From Acidimicrobiaceae bacterium (GTDB taxonomy: Bacteria; Actinomycetota; Acidimicrobiia; Acidimicrobiales; Ilumatobacteraceae): a stretch of DNA of 64,000 nt. The position numbers and the translations under genes are program-made. Positions 43,233 through 50,984 of the stretch are shown here, piece after piece (within the stretch, counting starts at the first letter, position 1; every line of letters starts with the position of its first letter). The stretch lies in the NCBI GenBank assembly GCA_020637295.1, contig JACJWF010000004.1:186001-250000 (forward strand), given 5' to 3'. The notes beneath the pieces were generated by a model. That model saw only the letters and a program-made list of their open reading frames with translations, searched no databases and was not told the DNA's origin.

Positions 43233-43879
43233 GCCGCGGCCCGCAGGGTGCGGCTGAGGCTGGAGGGCAGCCGGGCAGCGAGCATGCCCGAGTCCACCGA
43301 GCGGGCGATGGCAGGGTCCCACGGCACCTCAGCGACGATCGGTACGCCCAGCGCGTGCTCCACGTCCGAGCGGCGCAAGGCACGCCCGGGCTCGTGGACG
43401 AGGACCGCGCCAGTGGGCCCGATCTGCTGGGCCGCCGCCCGCCGCAGCGACAGGTAGCAGGCCCGGGTGACCAGCAGGGTCTGGGCAGCGGCGGCTCGCA
43501 GGGCCGGTGGCGGGGCCCCGGTGCCGGCGTCCACCACCACCTCTGCGCCAGTGGCGTGGAGGCCTGCGGCGAGGGCGGCCCAGCGAGCGGCCGGCACGTC
43601 GCGCGCCGCGGCGATGGCGGCCGGGGAGCCGCGGTGGATGAGCCGCAGGCCGTCGCTGACGCCGTCCGCCAGGCGGAGCAGCGCATGGCCGTCCGCGACG
43701 GGCGACGCGAGCCAGTCGAACACGCCGGGGCCGGACGGCTCGGAGAGGCCCAATGCGGCCGGCAGGTCGCCGGCGAGGTCGACCAGCAGGCACGGGCCGT
43801 GCTGGGCGTGGAGGAGCGCGAGCGTCGCGGCGACCACGGTGGTGCCGCTGCCGCCCTTGGCGGAACAGAGGATGAGCAT
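43229..43879 (-). CDS. CpaE/TadZ-like P-loop ATPase
   Basis: 216 residues. MinD-type deviant Walker A CSAKGGSGTTVVAATLALLH at the very start; VDAGTGAPPPAL is the Walker-B region. There is no receiver domain in front, unlike most CpaE proteins. It probably places the Tad machine in the cell. First gene of the minus-strand tad run. GGGGGTCGG lies before ATG 43879. Confidence 0.85.
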   Translation of the reverse strand: MLILCSAKGGSGTTVVAATLALLHAQHGPCLLVDLAGDLPAALGLSEPSGPGVFDWLASPVADGHALLRLADGVSDGLRLIHRGSPAAIAAARDVPAARWAALAAGLHATGAEVVVDAGTGAPPPALRAAAAQTLLVTRACYLSLRRAAAQQIGPTGAVLVHEPGRALRRSDVEHALGVPIVAEVPWDPAIARSVDSGMLAARLPSSLSRTLRAAA

Positions 43880-43933
43880 GACCGACCCCCAGGACATGGG
43901 ACGGGATTCAACTGGGGGAAGTCGAAGCGGAAC

Positions 43934-45490
43934 CTATCGACGGTGGCGGCGGCTGCCAACCTCGCGCCAGTAACGCGGCGCCTCGGCGGCGAGGTCCAGC
44001 GGGGCGACGCAGGCCTCGGCCGCGGCAGGGATCTGGGCGGCGGCCCAGCCGGCGGCGAACCAGGCCTGCGGGAAGCCCTCCTGGGCGAGTGCGGTGCAGG
44101 TGTCGCGGGCGACGATCAGGTCGTTGAGCGCGCCGAGCGCGTCCTGCGCCGGGGCCAGCGCCTTGATGTAGCGGTTCGCCTGCTTGGCAGGGAACAGGCC
44201 GGCAGTCAGTTCCGCCAGGTAGCGCAGGCGCTTCAGCCGCTTGCGCACCATGTGCTGCTGCTCCTCTTCCATCGTGGGGAAGTGGGCGTGGCCACGCAGG
44301 GCCTGGCGGCGGAGGCGGCGCATCTCCCCGGCCACGGCCTCACGCAGTGGCGGCTCACCCTCGGCGGGGGGCAGCGCAGGGCCGTGGGCGTACGCCAGCA
44401 GATCCAGCAGCAGCAGGGTGAGCGACGGGTCGCGGGCCACGTCGCCGGCGTCGTCGCGCGCCAGCGGCGGAAGGGTGAAGGTCGGCCCGCCGATGGCCTC
44501 GAGGTCGTGGATGAGGCCACCGATGACGTCCCGGTCCCGGGTGGCGCCGAGCCGCCCGAACACCTCCCCCAGGCGAGCCGCCCACGCAGGGTCCACGGCC
44601 GGGCTGAGGTGGCCGAACTCGCCGAGCACCGTGCGCAGCTTGCGGATCCCGACGCGGGCGATGTGCACGTGCTCCGGCCCGCCGAGGTCGTTGGCCAGGG
44701 CGCTGGTGTTGCGCAGCACCTGCACCAGGCAGGCCTGCACCATCTCGCGAAGCGCCGCGTCCACGCTCATGTCCGGGCGGAGTGCAGGGCGGGCGCCGCG
44801 GGCAACCCTGGCCGTGACGGCGCCGTCGGCCAGCAGGGCGCCGCGCATCGCCTTGTTCACGGTGTCCAGCCACAGGCCATGGCGTTCCGCCCAGTGGCGG
44901 GCGGTAGCGATGACGGTGAGGGGGGTGCCGCTGACCAGTTCCACTTCCAGTTCGCACACGTCGGTGGCGGCGCCCTCCGGCGTGGTGATGGTGCCACGGT
45001 CCATCGCGAACGTGACGGTGCCGCCCGTGCGGACCCGTTGGGTCCGCTCCAGGCGGTGCACGTTGGTGCGGAAGCGGACGGACGGCGCTGCCGCACCGGC
45101 AGCCGCCAGGTCGGCCAGCACGTCCGCCAGACGGTCGCCGGCCGGCGTGCCGGCGAACACGCCGGGGTCGCCGTCGGGCCACGCCGCCCTCCGGCCGGCC
45201 GGGCCGGGCACGGGCTGGTTGTGCTCGTCGCGCTGGAAGCCGTGACCTTTGGGGGCGGCCCACTTCAGCGTCTGCACCCAGCGCTGGCCCTCGCGGCGCA
45301 CCCGCCACGCCAGACCTGCGGCACCGAGGCGGCCGTCCGCCGTGTCGAAGTACGCGGCGCGCAGGTGGACGGTGTGGGAACGGGTGCGGTCGTGGAGCGC
45401 GCGTTCGACCTCGGCCACCCGATCGGCGGGGATGTGGAGCTTCAACTCCACCTCGCTGGCCGCCGGCGCAGTCCGTTCCCGCGCGCCCAT
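43934..45490 (-). CDS. CYTH-CHAD domain protein
   Basis: 518 residues. N-terminal CYTH domain (triphosphate tunnel) with the EVELKL signature near residue 14 and FAMDRGTI/CELEVELVSG later; C-terminal CHAD helical domain (VHIARVGIRKLRTVLGEFG, MVRKRLKRLRYLAELTAGLF). CHAD domains bind polyphosphate, and CYTH domains often hydrolyse triphosphate, so a polyphosphate role is likely but unproven. TACAGT lies nine bases before ATG 45490. Confidence 0.93.
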   Translation of the reverse strand: MGARERTAPAASEVELKLHIPADRVAEVERALHDRTRSHTVHLRAAYFDTADGRLGAAGLAWRVRREGQRWVQTLKWAAPKGHGFQRDEHNQPVPGPAGRRAAWPDGDPGVFAGTPAGDRLADVLADLAAAGAAAPSVRFRTNVHRLERTQRVRTGGTVTFAMDRGTITTPEGAATDVCELEVELVSGTPLTVIATARHWAERHGLWLDTVNKAMRGALLADGAVTARVARGARPALRPDMSVDAALREMVQACLVQVLRNTSALANDLGGPEHVHIARVGIRKLRTVLGEFGHLSPAVDPAWAARLGEVFGRLGATRDRDVIGGLIHDLEAIGGPTFTLPPLARDDAGDVARDPSLTLLLLDLLAYAHGPALPPAEGEPPLREAVAGEMRRLRRQALRGHAHFPTMEEEQQHMVRKRLKRLRYLAELTAGLFPAKQANRYIKALAPAQDALGALNDLIVARDTCTALAQEGFPQAWFAAGWAAAQIPAAAEACVAPLDLAAEAPRYWREVGSRRHRR

Positions 45491-45499
45491 AGCGCTTGG

Positions 45500-45505
45500 A
45501 CTGTA
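45500..45505 (-). promoter_or_regulatory. -10 box TACAGT for the CYTH-CHAD gene
   Basis: Nine bases before ATG 45490; no ribosome site. Confidence 0.4.
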
Positions 45506-45553
45506 CCCAGGGCCATCCGAGGTCCGGCCGGTGTTCACCGAGTGTTCACCCCG

Positions 45554-46516
45554 TCAGGGCAGCTCCGTCGGCATCGCTCCGCCCATCACGAACGCCGCGA
45601 GGTTGCGGGTGAACATCTCCGCCGCCCGGTCCGCGCCGAGCTGGGTTCCCGCCGCGGCGTGGGGGGTGATGATCACGTTCGGCAGGTCCCACAGCGGGCT
45701 GTCCGCCGGCAGCGGCTCGGTGACGAAGACATCCAGTGCGGCGCCGCCGAGGTGCCCGCGAGCGAGCGCGTCGGCGAGCGCCGCCTCGTCGACCAGTTCT
45801 CCTCGGCCGACGTTCACCAGGTGGGCGCCGGGGCGCAGCATCGCCAGTTCGGCAGCCCCGACCATCCCACGGGTGTCGTCCGTGAGGGGCGCCGTCAGCA
45901 CCAGGTCGTCCACCGTCGCCAGCAGCTCGGCCAACCGGGTGACGGGCCAGGTCTCGCACGGCTCGTCGCCGCGGGGCTGGCGGCGCATGCCGATGACCCG
46001 CATGCCGAAGTGCGGCGCCAGCCGGGCGACCTCGGCGCCGATGTGCCCGAGCCCGACGATGCCCATCGTGCGGCCCTCGAGGTCCTCGTTGCGGATGTCC
46101 GTCCTGGCCCACTCGTGGCGATGCTGGAAGTCGGCGAACCGCCGAGCGTTCCGGCACAGCGCGATGACGTGCATCATCACGCTGTGCGCGATCGGCCGGG
46201 CGGTGGCACCGGGGGAGTTGGTGAGACGGATGCCGCGGTTGCGCAGTTCGGCGAACACCGGGCTGTCCATGCCGGCGGCGAACATGTGCAGCCAGCGCAC
46301 GTTCGGCAGGCGCATCAGGGTGCCGAAGAAGGCGTGCCCGCGGCCGGACAGCCACAAGTCGTGAGAGTAGGTGGCGAGGTCCACCGCCGCCATCTCCTCT
46401 GCCGTGAGGTGGCGGTGGTCCGGCAGGGTGAGGAAGGTCAGGCCCGGGGCGACCGCCCGCCAGCTGTCCCCGTACCGCTCGGCGGCCGCCCGCGAGCAGA
46501 ACAGCGTGAGGCTCAG
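45554..46516 (-). CDS. D-2-hydroxyacid dehydrogenase, probable CTG start
   Basis: 320 residues from CTG 46516. NAD-dependent enzyme: TMGIVGLGHIGAEVARLAPH is the nucleotide loop, catalytic Arg in VNVGRGELVDEAAL, Glu in VFVTEPLPADSPLW, His in IITPHAAAG. The first ATG (46393) would remove 41 residues that look like a true N-terminus (LSLTLFCSRAAAERYGDSW, then LTLPDHRHLTAEEM). There is no ATG, GTG or TTG in that stretch. CTG overlaps the TGA stop of the small ORF upstream (CTGA), which would permit coupled starting. Substrate unknown. Confidence 0.85.
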   Translation of the reverse strand: MSLTLFCSRAAAERYGDSWRAVAPGLTFLTLPDHRHLTAEEMAAVDLATYSHDLWLSGRGHAFFGTLMRLPNVRWLHMFAAGMDSPVFAELRNRGIRLTNSPGATARPIAHSVMMHVIALCRNARRFADFQHRHEWARTDIRNEDLEGRTMGIVGLGHIGAEVARLAPHFGMRVIGMRRQPRGDEPCETWPVTRLAELLATVDDLVLTAPLTDDTRGMVGAAELAMLRPGAHLVNVGRGELVDEAALADALARGHLGGAALDVFVTEPLPADSPLWDLPNVIITPHAAAGTQLGADRAAEMFTRNLAAFVMGGAMPTELP

Positions 46517-46587
46517 GCCGACTGCACCTTCTTGACGGCCACGGCCACCAACCCGATGAGTGCGAGGAGGAGGATGAGTCGCTTCAT
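46513..46587 (-). CDS. 24-residue single-helix membrane peptide
   Basis: ATG 46587 gives MKRLILLLALIGLVAVAVKK followed by VQSA and TGA. A basic end, one hydrophobic helix and a Lys pair make a plausible small membrane protein. TAGGCT lies seven bases upstream. The stop overlaps the CTG start of the dehydrogenase gene. It may be a functional peptide or a leader that lets ribosomes reach the next gene. Confidence 0.6.
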   Translation of the reverse strand: MKRLILLLALIGLVAVAVKKVQSA

Positions 46588-46594
46588 GGGTGGG

Positions 46595-46600
46595 AGCCTA
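46595..46600 (-). promoter_or_regulatory. -10 box TAGGCT for the small peptide/dehydrogenase operon
   Basis: Seven bases before ATG 46587; no ribosome site. Confidence 0.45.
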
Positions 46601-46631
46601 GTCCCGCTCCACTCTCCCGGTCGGCGCCCAC

Positions 46632-46637
46632 TACCCT
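46632..46637 (+). promoter_or_regulatory. -10 box TACCCT for the selenocysteine tRNA gene
   Basis: TACCCT ends eight bases before the tRNA 5' end, fitting a start near the mature end. No clear -35 is seen. Confidence 0.4.
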
Positions 46638-46645
46638 CGACCGAC

Positions 46646-46741
46646 GGAGGTGTCCGTGCGCCTGGTGGGCACCGCCGCCTTCAAAGCGGTTGGGGCAGGC
46701 GATCCCTGCCCGGCGGGTTCGATTCCCGTCCACCTCCGCCA
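46646..46741 (+). tRNA. selC: tRNA-Sec, anticodon TCA
   Basis: 96 bases including an encoded CCA. The anticodon loop CTTCAAA between CCGC and GCGG gives anticodon UCA, which reads UGA. The acceptor is GGAGGTG with CACCTCC, the discriminator is G, and the T arm has GGTTCGATTCC. The extra arm is long (GGGGCAGGCGATCCCTGCCC), as in tRNA-Sec. Its presence implies selenocysteine insertion (SelA, SelB, SelD) elsewhere in the genome. I found no selenoprotein gene in this window. Confidence 0.95.
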
Positions 46742-46763
46742 ATCGATCTGGGCGCGAGAACGG

Positions 46764-46796
46764 AAAGCAACGTTGACATTGTGACAAGTTTGCTTT
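46764..46796 (+). promoter_or_regulatory. Concentric palindrome over a promoter, probable operator
   Basis: AAAGCAA (46764-46770) and TTGCTTT (46790-46796) are perfect inverted arms; inside them TTGAC and GACAA form an imperfect second palindrome. Both pairs centre on 46780. The element covers the -35 and the spacer, so a bound dimer would block RNA polymerase. The HTH protein encoded by the second gene downstream is the obvious candidate. Confidence 0.6.
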
Positions 46797-46801
46797 ACAC
46801 T
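46773..46801 (+). promoter_or_regulatory. Consensus promoter TTGACA-17-TACACT, leaderless
   Basis: TTGACA at 46773-46778, a 17-base spacer and TACACT at 46796-46801, then eight bases to ATG 46810. The best match to a vegetative promoter in the window; the transcript would start at or near the ATG. Confidence 0.8.
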
Positions 46802-46809
46802 CGCGCGAC

Positions 46810-47241
46810 ATGACGAACGCCCACAGCACCACCAGTTCCCCCAACCGAGGTCCCCGGCTCAGTGCCGCGGACAAGCACCAGCGCGACCGGTACCTGCGGG
46901 AGTTCATCCCGGCCATCGTGACCTTCTGGATCCTGCTGGCCGTGGTGCTCAACACCGTTGACGAGCAGACGTACGGGGCGCGGCTCTGGGTCCTCCTGCC
47001 GGTGCTGCCGATGATCGGCGTCGCCGTCGCGCTCTACCGTGCCGTGCAGCGGGCCGACGAGTACGGCCGGGTGGTGCTGCTCGAGTGCATGGCGCTGGGC
47101 TTCGGCGCAGCGATGGTCGCCTCGTTGGCGCTCGGGTTCCTCGGCATCATCGGTGAGGCGTGGACCTTCGGCGGATGGCTGGTCTTCGGCATCGGCATGA
47201 CGACCTGGACCGGGTCGCTCCTCGTGCGGAACTTGCGCTGA
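46810..47241 (+). CDS. Small integral membrane protein of unknown function
   Basis: 143 residues, four membrane segments (about 34-50, 59-76, 92-110, 116-136) after a polar N-terminus (SAADKHQRDRYLREFIPA). It forms a pair with the overlapping HTH gene, a common arrangement in bacteria for a membrane protein and its Cro/XRE-like regulator. The partner's role is not known. Preceded by a strong palindromic promoter. Confidence 0.82.
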   Translation: MTNAHSTTSSPNRGPRLSAADKHQRDRYLREFIPAIVTFWILLAVVLNTVDEQTYGARLWVLLPVLPMIGVAVALYRAVQRADEYGRVVLLECMALGFGAAMVASLALGFLGIIGEAWTFGGWLVFGIGMTTWTGSLLVRNLR

Positions 47242-47456
47242 TGGAGAACAGCCTGAGGGTTCGGCGCGCCGCAAACGGCTGGAGCCAGGCACACCTGGCC
47301 GACCTGCTGGGCGTCAGCCGCCAGACGGTGAACGCGCTGGAGACGGGGCGCTACGACCCCAGCCTGCCGCTGGCCTTCCGGCTGGCGCGCGTCTTCGCCA
47401 CCACGATCGAAGACCTATTCACGCCCACCGACAGCGACCTGCGATCGCCCGCATGA
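47241..47456 (+). CDS. XRE-family HTH regulator (YozG-like)
   Basis: 71 residues, a bare HTH domain: SLRVRRAANGWSQAHLADLL and VSRQTVNALETGRYDPSLPL, then an IEDLF helix. ATG 47241 overlaps the upstream stop by one base (TGATG). The protein size and partner fit YozG-like regulators that control their own operon, here probably through the palindrome at 46764-46796. Confidence 0.9.
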   Translation: MENSLRVRRAANGWSQAHLADLLGVSRQTVNALETGRYDPSLPLAFRLARVFATTIEDLFTPTDSDLRSPA

Positions 47457-47537
47457 CGGTTCGAACCGTGGTCCAGGGCAAGCCGATGCGGACGTGGAAC
47501 CTGAGGCCGCCGGGTAGCGCCTGCGCCCGTCCAGGTG

Positions 47538-47543
47538 CATCAT
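47538..47543 (+). promoter_or_regulatory. -10-like box CATCAT for the lipoprotein gene
   Basis: Six bases before GTG 47550, with A and T at the two key positions; it supports that start over GTG 47535. Weak alone. Confidence 0.3.
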
Positions 47544-47549
47544 GGACTC

Positions 47550-48590
47550 GTGAGGTTCGCACGCTTGCTCGCGGCGGCCTGCCTGCTGGTCGCCTGCACG
47601 ACGACGCCGGCCGGGACCACACCCTCAACGACCCGATCGCCGACGACGGCCGAGCAGACCTCCGTCTCCACGGTCGCGCCGACGGCCGAACCGACCACCA
47701 CCGTCTCGTACCCCACGACCACGGAGCACACGCTGCCGGCCGACTGCGACGCCACCCCGCTGCTGGCCGAGGTGGATGCCCGCATGGCGTCGGCCCGCCT
47801 GGCGCCCGGTAGCGGCTGGCGGACCGACGGTTCGCTGTCCACGCCGTTCGACGCCATCACGCAGGACGCGGAGGAGTTCCGCTACCGGATGGGCCTGGAC
47901 TGCCGGTTGCGCGCGTCGCAGCGAGGCGCCGACGGCTCCGTGCGACTGCTGGTCGCGGCGTGGACCGGGCAGCGCAGCGCCTTCGTCGTCCAAGCCAGCG
48001 ATGCGCCGAGCACCCCGTACCGAGCCGACCAGCGCCTCCAGTTGATGGTCGAGATCGCCTGGGGCGAGTGGCTCGTCGACCAGTTCGTCTGGGCCGGCAC
48101 GCTCGCTGACGGCCGTTCGATGGTCATCGGGACCGCCGACGCACCACTGGCCGTCGCAGCGAAGGCATGGCCCGCTGCCGTGCCCCGCTTCGAGGACCTG
48201 CCGGTCACCATCGCCGCCCAGAGGTACGGCATCGACGCGCTCCTCCAGGCCGGCGCCCGCAACGTCTCCGTGGCCGAACCCGCCGAAGTCGGCGCCGAGA
48301 TCGCTGCCGTGCAGTTCATCACGCCCGCTGGCCTGCATCTCATCGCCACGGTCGCCCCTCCGGAGTGGTTCGACCCCGCAGCACGGATCGTCGACGGGGA
48401 GATGGCGATCGCCACGTTCGCCGGGATCGACGTGTACGTCACCACGGCATCGGCCGGCTCCTACGCAGTGGCGTCGGTGGGATGGGACTGCGGCGACTTC
48501 GTATGGTTCATCGACTCCTTGTACGGCACGGTCGACGAGCTGGTCGACTGGGCCGCCACGTTGATCGCGTCCACGGGGTGCGGAGGCTGA
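47550..48590 (+). CDS. Putative lipoprotein of unknown function
   Basis: About 346 residues. Signal MRFARLLAAACLLVAC has a lipobox LVAC, followed by a Thr/Ser/Pro linker to about residue 60 and a globular domain with DCDATPLL, MGLDCRLRAS, SVGWDCGDFVW and STGCGG at the end, so four Cys may pair. GTG 47550 places the lipobox well; GTG 47535 would add five residues. No family recognised. Confidence 0.8.
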   Translation: MRFARLLAAACLLVACTTTPAGTTPSTTRSPTTAEQTSVSTVAPTAEPTTTVSYPTTTEHTLPADCDATPLLAEVDARMASARLAPGSGWRTDGSLSTPFDAITQDAEEFRYRMGLDCRLRASQRGADGSVRLLVAAWTGQRSAFVVQASDAPSTPYRADQRLQLMVEIAWGEWLVDQFVWAGTLADGRSMVIGTADAPLAVAAKAWPAAVPRFEDLPVTIAAQRYGIDALLQAGARNVSVAEPAEVGAEIAAVQFITPAGLHLIATVAPPEWFDPAARIVDGEMAIATFAGIDVYVTTASAGSYAVASVGWDCGDFVWFIDSLYGTVDELVDWAATLIASTGCGG

Positions 48591-48609
48591 GCCCGGACGG
48601 GCTGCCGCG

Positions 48610-48615
48610 TATGGT
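48610..48615 (+). promoter_or_regulatory. -10 box TATGGT for the VOC-type gene (leaderless)
   Basis: Six bases before ATG 48622; no ribosome site. Confidence 0.45.
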
Positions 48616-48621
48616 GCGGGC

Positions 48622-49158
48622 ATGGCCCCACGCCCATCCGTCTTCCAGGTCGCCTACTACGTTCCCGACCTCGCCGAGGCGGCCACCCGATGGGCCACCA
48701 CCATCGGGGCCGGGCCGTTCTTCGTCGCCGCCCATCATCGGGCGGACCGCTTCACCTATCGGGGCACCGCCGTGGAGGCCGACGTGTCGTACGCGTTCGG
48801 CTACTCGGGGGACCTGCAGATCCAGCTGATCGAGCAGCACGACGACCTGCCGTCGATCTACCGCGAGCTCTACCCGGAGGTGCCCCCTCGCGGTGCCTTC
48901 CACCACGTGGCCCACCTCGTGGACGACTACGAGGGGGAGCGCCAGCGGTTGCTGGACCAGGGGTTTGACCTGGCCTGTGAGCTGCACGCCAACGACATCG
49001 TCGCCTGCTACTTCGACACCCGCGATGCCACCGGTGCGTTCACCGAGTTGCACTCACGCACACCGCGCATCGTGGCCACCTTCGGGCGATGGCGGCAGGC
49101 CCACGAGGAGTGGGACGGGGTCACCCAGCCCCTGCGCGGCCACGTCAGCGGGACGTGA
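48622..49158 (+). CDS. VOC-superfamily (glyoxalase-like) protein, second
   Basis: 178 residues. FQVAYYVPDLAEAATRWATT opens a VOC module and GAFHHVAHLVDDYEGERQRL opens a second; the C-terminal part has TRDATGAFTELHSRTP, giving His and Glu metal positions. Similar to methylmalonyl-CoA epimerase-like and uncharacterised members. Unrelated in detail to the gene at 25391. Confidence 0.85.
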   Translation: MAPRPSVFQVAYYVPDLAEAATRWATTIGAGPFFVAAHHRADRFTYRGTAVEADVSYAFGYSGDLQIQLIEQHDDLPSIYRELYPEVPPRGAFHHVAHLVDDYEGERQRLLDQGFDLACELHANDIVACYFDTRDATGAFTELHSRTPRIVATFGRWRQAHEEWDGVTQPLRGHVSGT

Positions 49159-49159
49159 G

Positions 49160-49627
49160 TCAGGCGCGGGCGGCGACGCGAGACGGGCGGTCCGCGCGGC
49201 GGCCGTCCTCGTAGCGCATCTCATGGCGCAGCGAGCCGTCGTTGCGCCACTTGCGGATCGCGGCAGTGCCGTCCTTGCCGTCCTGCCGTTTGCCGGTCTG
49301 GTAGCGCTCCTCGTAGTGCACGCTGCCGTCGGCGTAGTAGCCGCGGACCGCCGGCACCTTCGGTGACGGGTCCTGCAGTTCCCCGTGCTCGTAGAACAGC
49401 TCGTACTTGAGGCGGCCGTCAGGCCGGAAGCGGCGGTACGCCGGGTGGTTCTTCCCCGGGTTGTGCAGCCGCCCCTCGGTGTACCAGGCCACGTAGGCGA
49501 TCGACCCGGCGACATGGCGGCGGACACGCCCGGTGAAGCCGGTGGGGATCTCCGACTCGTCGTCCACATTGATCGTGGTGAACACGCGGAACGACAGGGA
49601 GTTGGGGACGAGGTCGATCAGCTCCAT
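49160..49627 (-). CDS. MORN-like/YwqK-type repeat protein
   Basis: 155 residues. A beta-rich start (SLSFRVFTTINVDDESEIPT) and then three to four repeats of the type RPDGRLKYELFYEHG, YADGSVHYEERYQTGK and RNDGSLRHEMRYEDGR. These resemble MORN or YwqK-type repeats, which form beta-hairpin stacks. Function unknown. Single gene, convergent with the VOC gene. Confidence 0.7.
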   Translation of the reverse strand: MELIDLVPNSLSFRVFTTINVDDESEIPTGFTGRVRRHVAGSIAYVAWYTEGRLHNPGKNHPAYRRFRPDGRLKYELFYEHGELQDPSPKVPAVRGYYADGSVHYEERYQTGKRQDGKDGTAAIRKWRNDGSLRHEMRYEDGRRADRPSRVAARA

Positions 49628-49682
49628 GACACTCCTGTATCGCCCGTTCGGAGGGCCGACTTGAGCGCCAGTCCGGTGGAGG

Positions 49683-50246
49683 TCACCGCAGCGAGCGGCC
49701 GTACTCCACCTCGGCAACGGCGTACGGCAGGCTGGCGGCGGTGGCCGGGCCGTCGAACGTGCCGTCCTTGCCGGTGGGCTGCCACCCCGCCTTCTCGTAG
49801 AAGGCCCGCCCGCGGGGGTTGTCGCGCAGCACCCAGAGGACGGCGGTGGTGAAGCTCTGGCCGCGCAGCCAGTCCTCGCAGGCCGCCATCAGCGCCGGCG
49901 CGCACCCGCTGCCCCAGGCGTCCGGGTGGAGGTAGAACGCATACACCTCGCCGATCGGGGTGGCGACTGGGTCGGCCTCCGTGCCGTCGCACACAGGCTC
50001 CACCCGGGCGGGCCCGCAGAGCCCGAAGCCGACCGTCCGACCGTCGAGCACGGCGCAGAAGCACGCCGAGTGCCCCCGCTCGTTCCACGTCCACGCCTGC
50101 CACGTGGCCAGCCGCTGGGCACGGAACTCCGGTGCGTCGAGGTAGGCGTCGTCGATCACCCCCCGGTACCCGCTGCGCCAGCCCTCGGTGTGTGCCTCCG
50201 CCAGGGCGTGGGCGTCGGCGGGCACGGCGGGGCGGATCTCGATCAT
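49683..50246 (-). CDS. GNAT acetyltransferase
   Basis: 187 residues. GNAT blocks: IRPAVPADAHALAEAHTEGW, IGEVYAFYLHPDAWGSGCAP with the acetyl-CoA loop slightly altered (WGSGCAPALM rather than RGxGxG), and NPRGRAFYEKAGWQPTGKDG at the end. The acceptor is unknown. ATG 50246 follows AGGAG directly, a tight spacing. Confidence 0.88.
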   Translation of the reverse strand: MIEIRPAVPADAHALAEAHTEGWRSGYRGVIDDAYLDAPEFRAQRLATWQAWTWNERGHSACFCAVLDGRTVGFGLCGPARVEPVCDGTEADPVATPIGEVYAFYLHPDAWGSGCAPALMAACEDWLRGQSFTTAVLWVLRDNPRGRAFYEKAGWQPTGKDGTFDGPATAASLPYAVAEVEYGRSLR

Positions 50247-50355
50247 CTCCTGATGGTGGCACCAGTGTCGGGGTGGCCCGAACCGAATTGTGATGCGGGT
50301 GGTGGGCCGGTGCCGGGCATATCGTGAGGGCACCCCCTCGTCGAGAAGGAACGTC

Positions 50356-50961
50356 ATGTCCGAGCCCTCGTCCCCGTCCGTCGTCATCGAGTCCAACGCC
50401 AAGGTCCACGTCAGCAAGTGGCCGCTGTGGGCCGCTCTCGGCGTGGTCGCCGCGCTGATCGTGTTCACCGTCGTCTGGTTCGCGGCCAACGGTGAGGACG
50501 ACTACACCCCCGGGCCCGTGGCCCAGGGCCTGCTGGACGGGTTGGAGCGCCAAGGCGTGGACGCCTCGCTCACCCCCTCGGAGCTGAAGTGCGTGGATGA
50601 CGCCGGCAGCAAGTACGGCATCGACCCGGCGATGTTCTCCGACGGGGTGGACGTGCTGGATGTCGACCCGACGCCTGCCCAGCAGGAGTTCGTCGGCGTG
50701 ATGATGGACGACTGCCTCACCCGTTCCAGCCGCGTGGACATCATCGCCCAGGGCATGCTCGGCGATGCCGACATGGATGGCGTCACCGAGGCCCAGGCCC
50801 GCTGCGTGGGCGAGAAGATGGACGACACGATCATCGACGCCGGCGGCTATGGCAGCCTGGCGGAGGACCCGGAGGCGGCGTTCGGCCTGGTGTTCGGGAT
50901 CTTCGGCTCGCTCGGTGAGTGCGGCATCGACATGACGGACCTGATGGGCATGGGCGGCTGA
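50356..50961 (+). CDS. Membrane-anchored protein of unknown function
   Basis: 201 residues. Cytoplasmic N-terminus, one membrane helix (about 22-44, WPLWAALGVVAALIVFTVVW), then an outer helical domain with two similar halves, each with a Cys pattern (LKCVDDAGSKYGIDP, MDDCLTRSS; ARCVGEKMDD, LGECGIDM). AAGGAA lies six bases before ATG 50356. The halves look like a duplicated helical unit. No family recognised. Confidence 0.8.
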   Translation: MSEPSSPSVVIESNAKVHVSKWPLWAALGVVAALIVFTVVWFAANGEDDYTPGPVAQGLLDGLERQGVDASLTPSELKCVDDAGSKYGIDPAMFSDGVDVLDVDPTPAQQEFVGVMMDDCLTRSSRVDIIAQGMLGDADMDGVTEAQARCVGEKMDDTIIDAGGYGSLAEDPEAAFGLVFGIFGSLGECGIDMTDLMGMGG

Positions 50962-50984
50962 CACCCGGGCCGCAGCCGGTCGCG

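Noticed and set aside
45554..46393. ATG 46393 as the true dehydrogenase start
   Set aside because: It would cut 41 residues that read like a natural N-terminus and leave the catalytic domain incomplete, though it cannot be excluded.
46513..46587. TGA at 46513-46515 as a selenocysteine codon, joining the small peptide to downstream sequence
   Set aside because: The readthrough frame gives Arg/Ser-rich sequence without a domain, and the neighbouring frame already encodes the dehydrogenase.
46646..46741. A serine tRNA with a long extra arm
   Set aside because: The anticodon is UCA, which reads UGA, not a serine codon; the length and discriminator also fit tRNA-Sec.
43193..46813. A 1206-codon open frame on the plus strand across the CpaE, CYTH-CHAD, dehydrogenase and selC region
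   Set aside because: It runs antisense to real genes and through the tRNA; no domain is visible.
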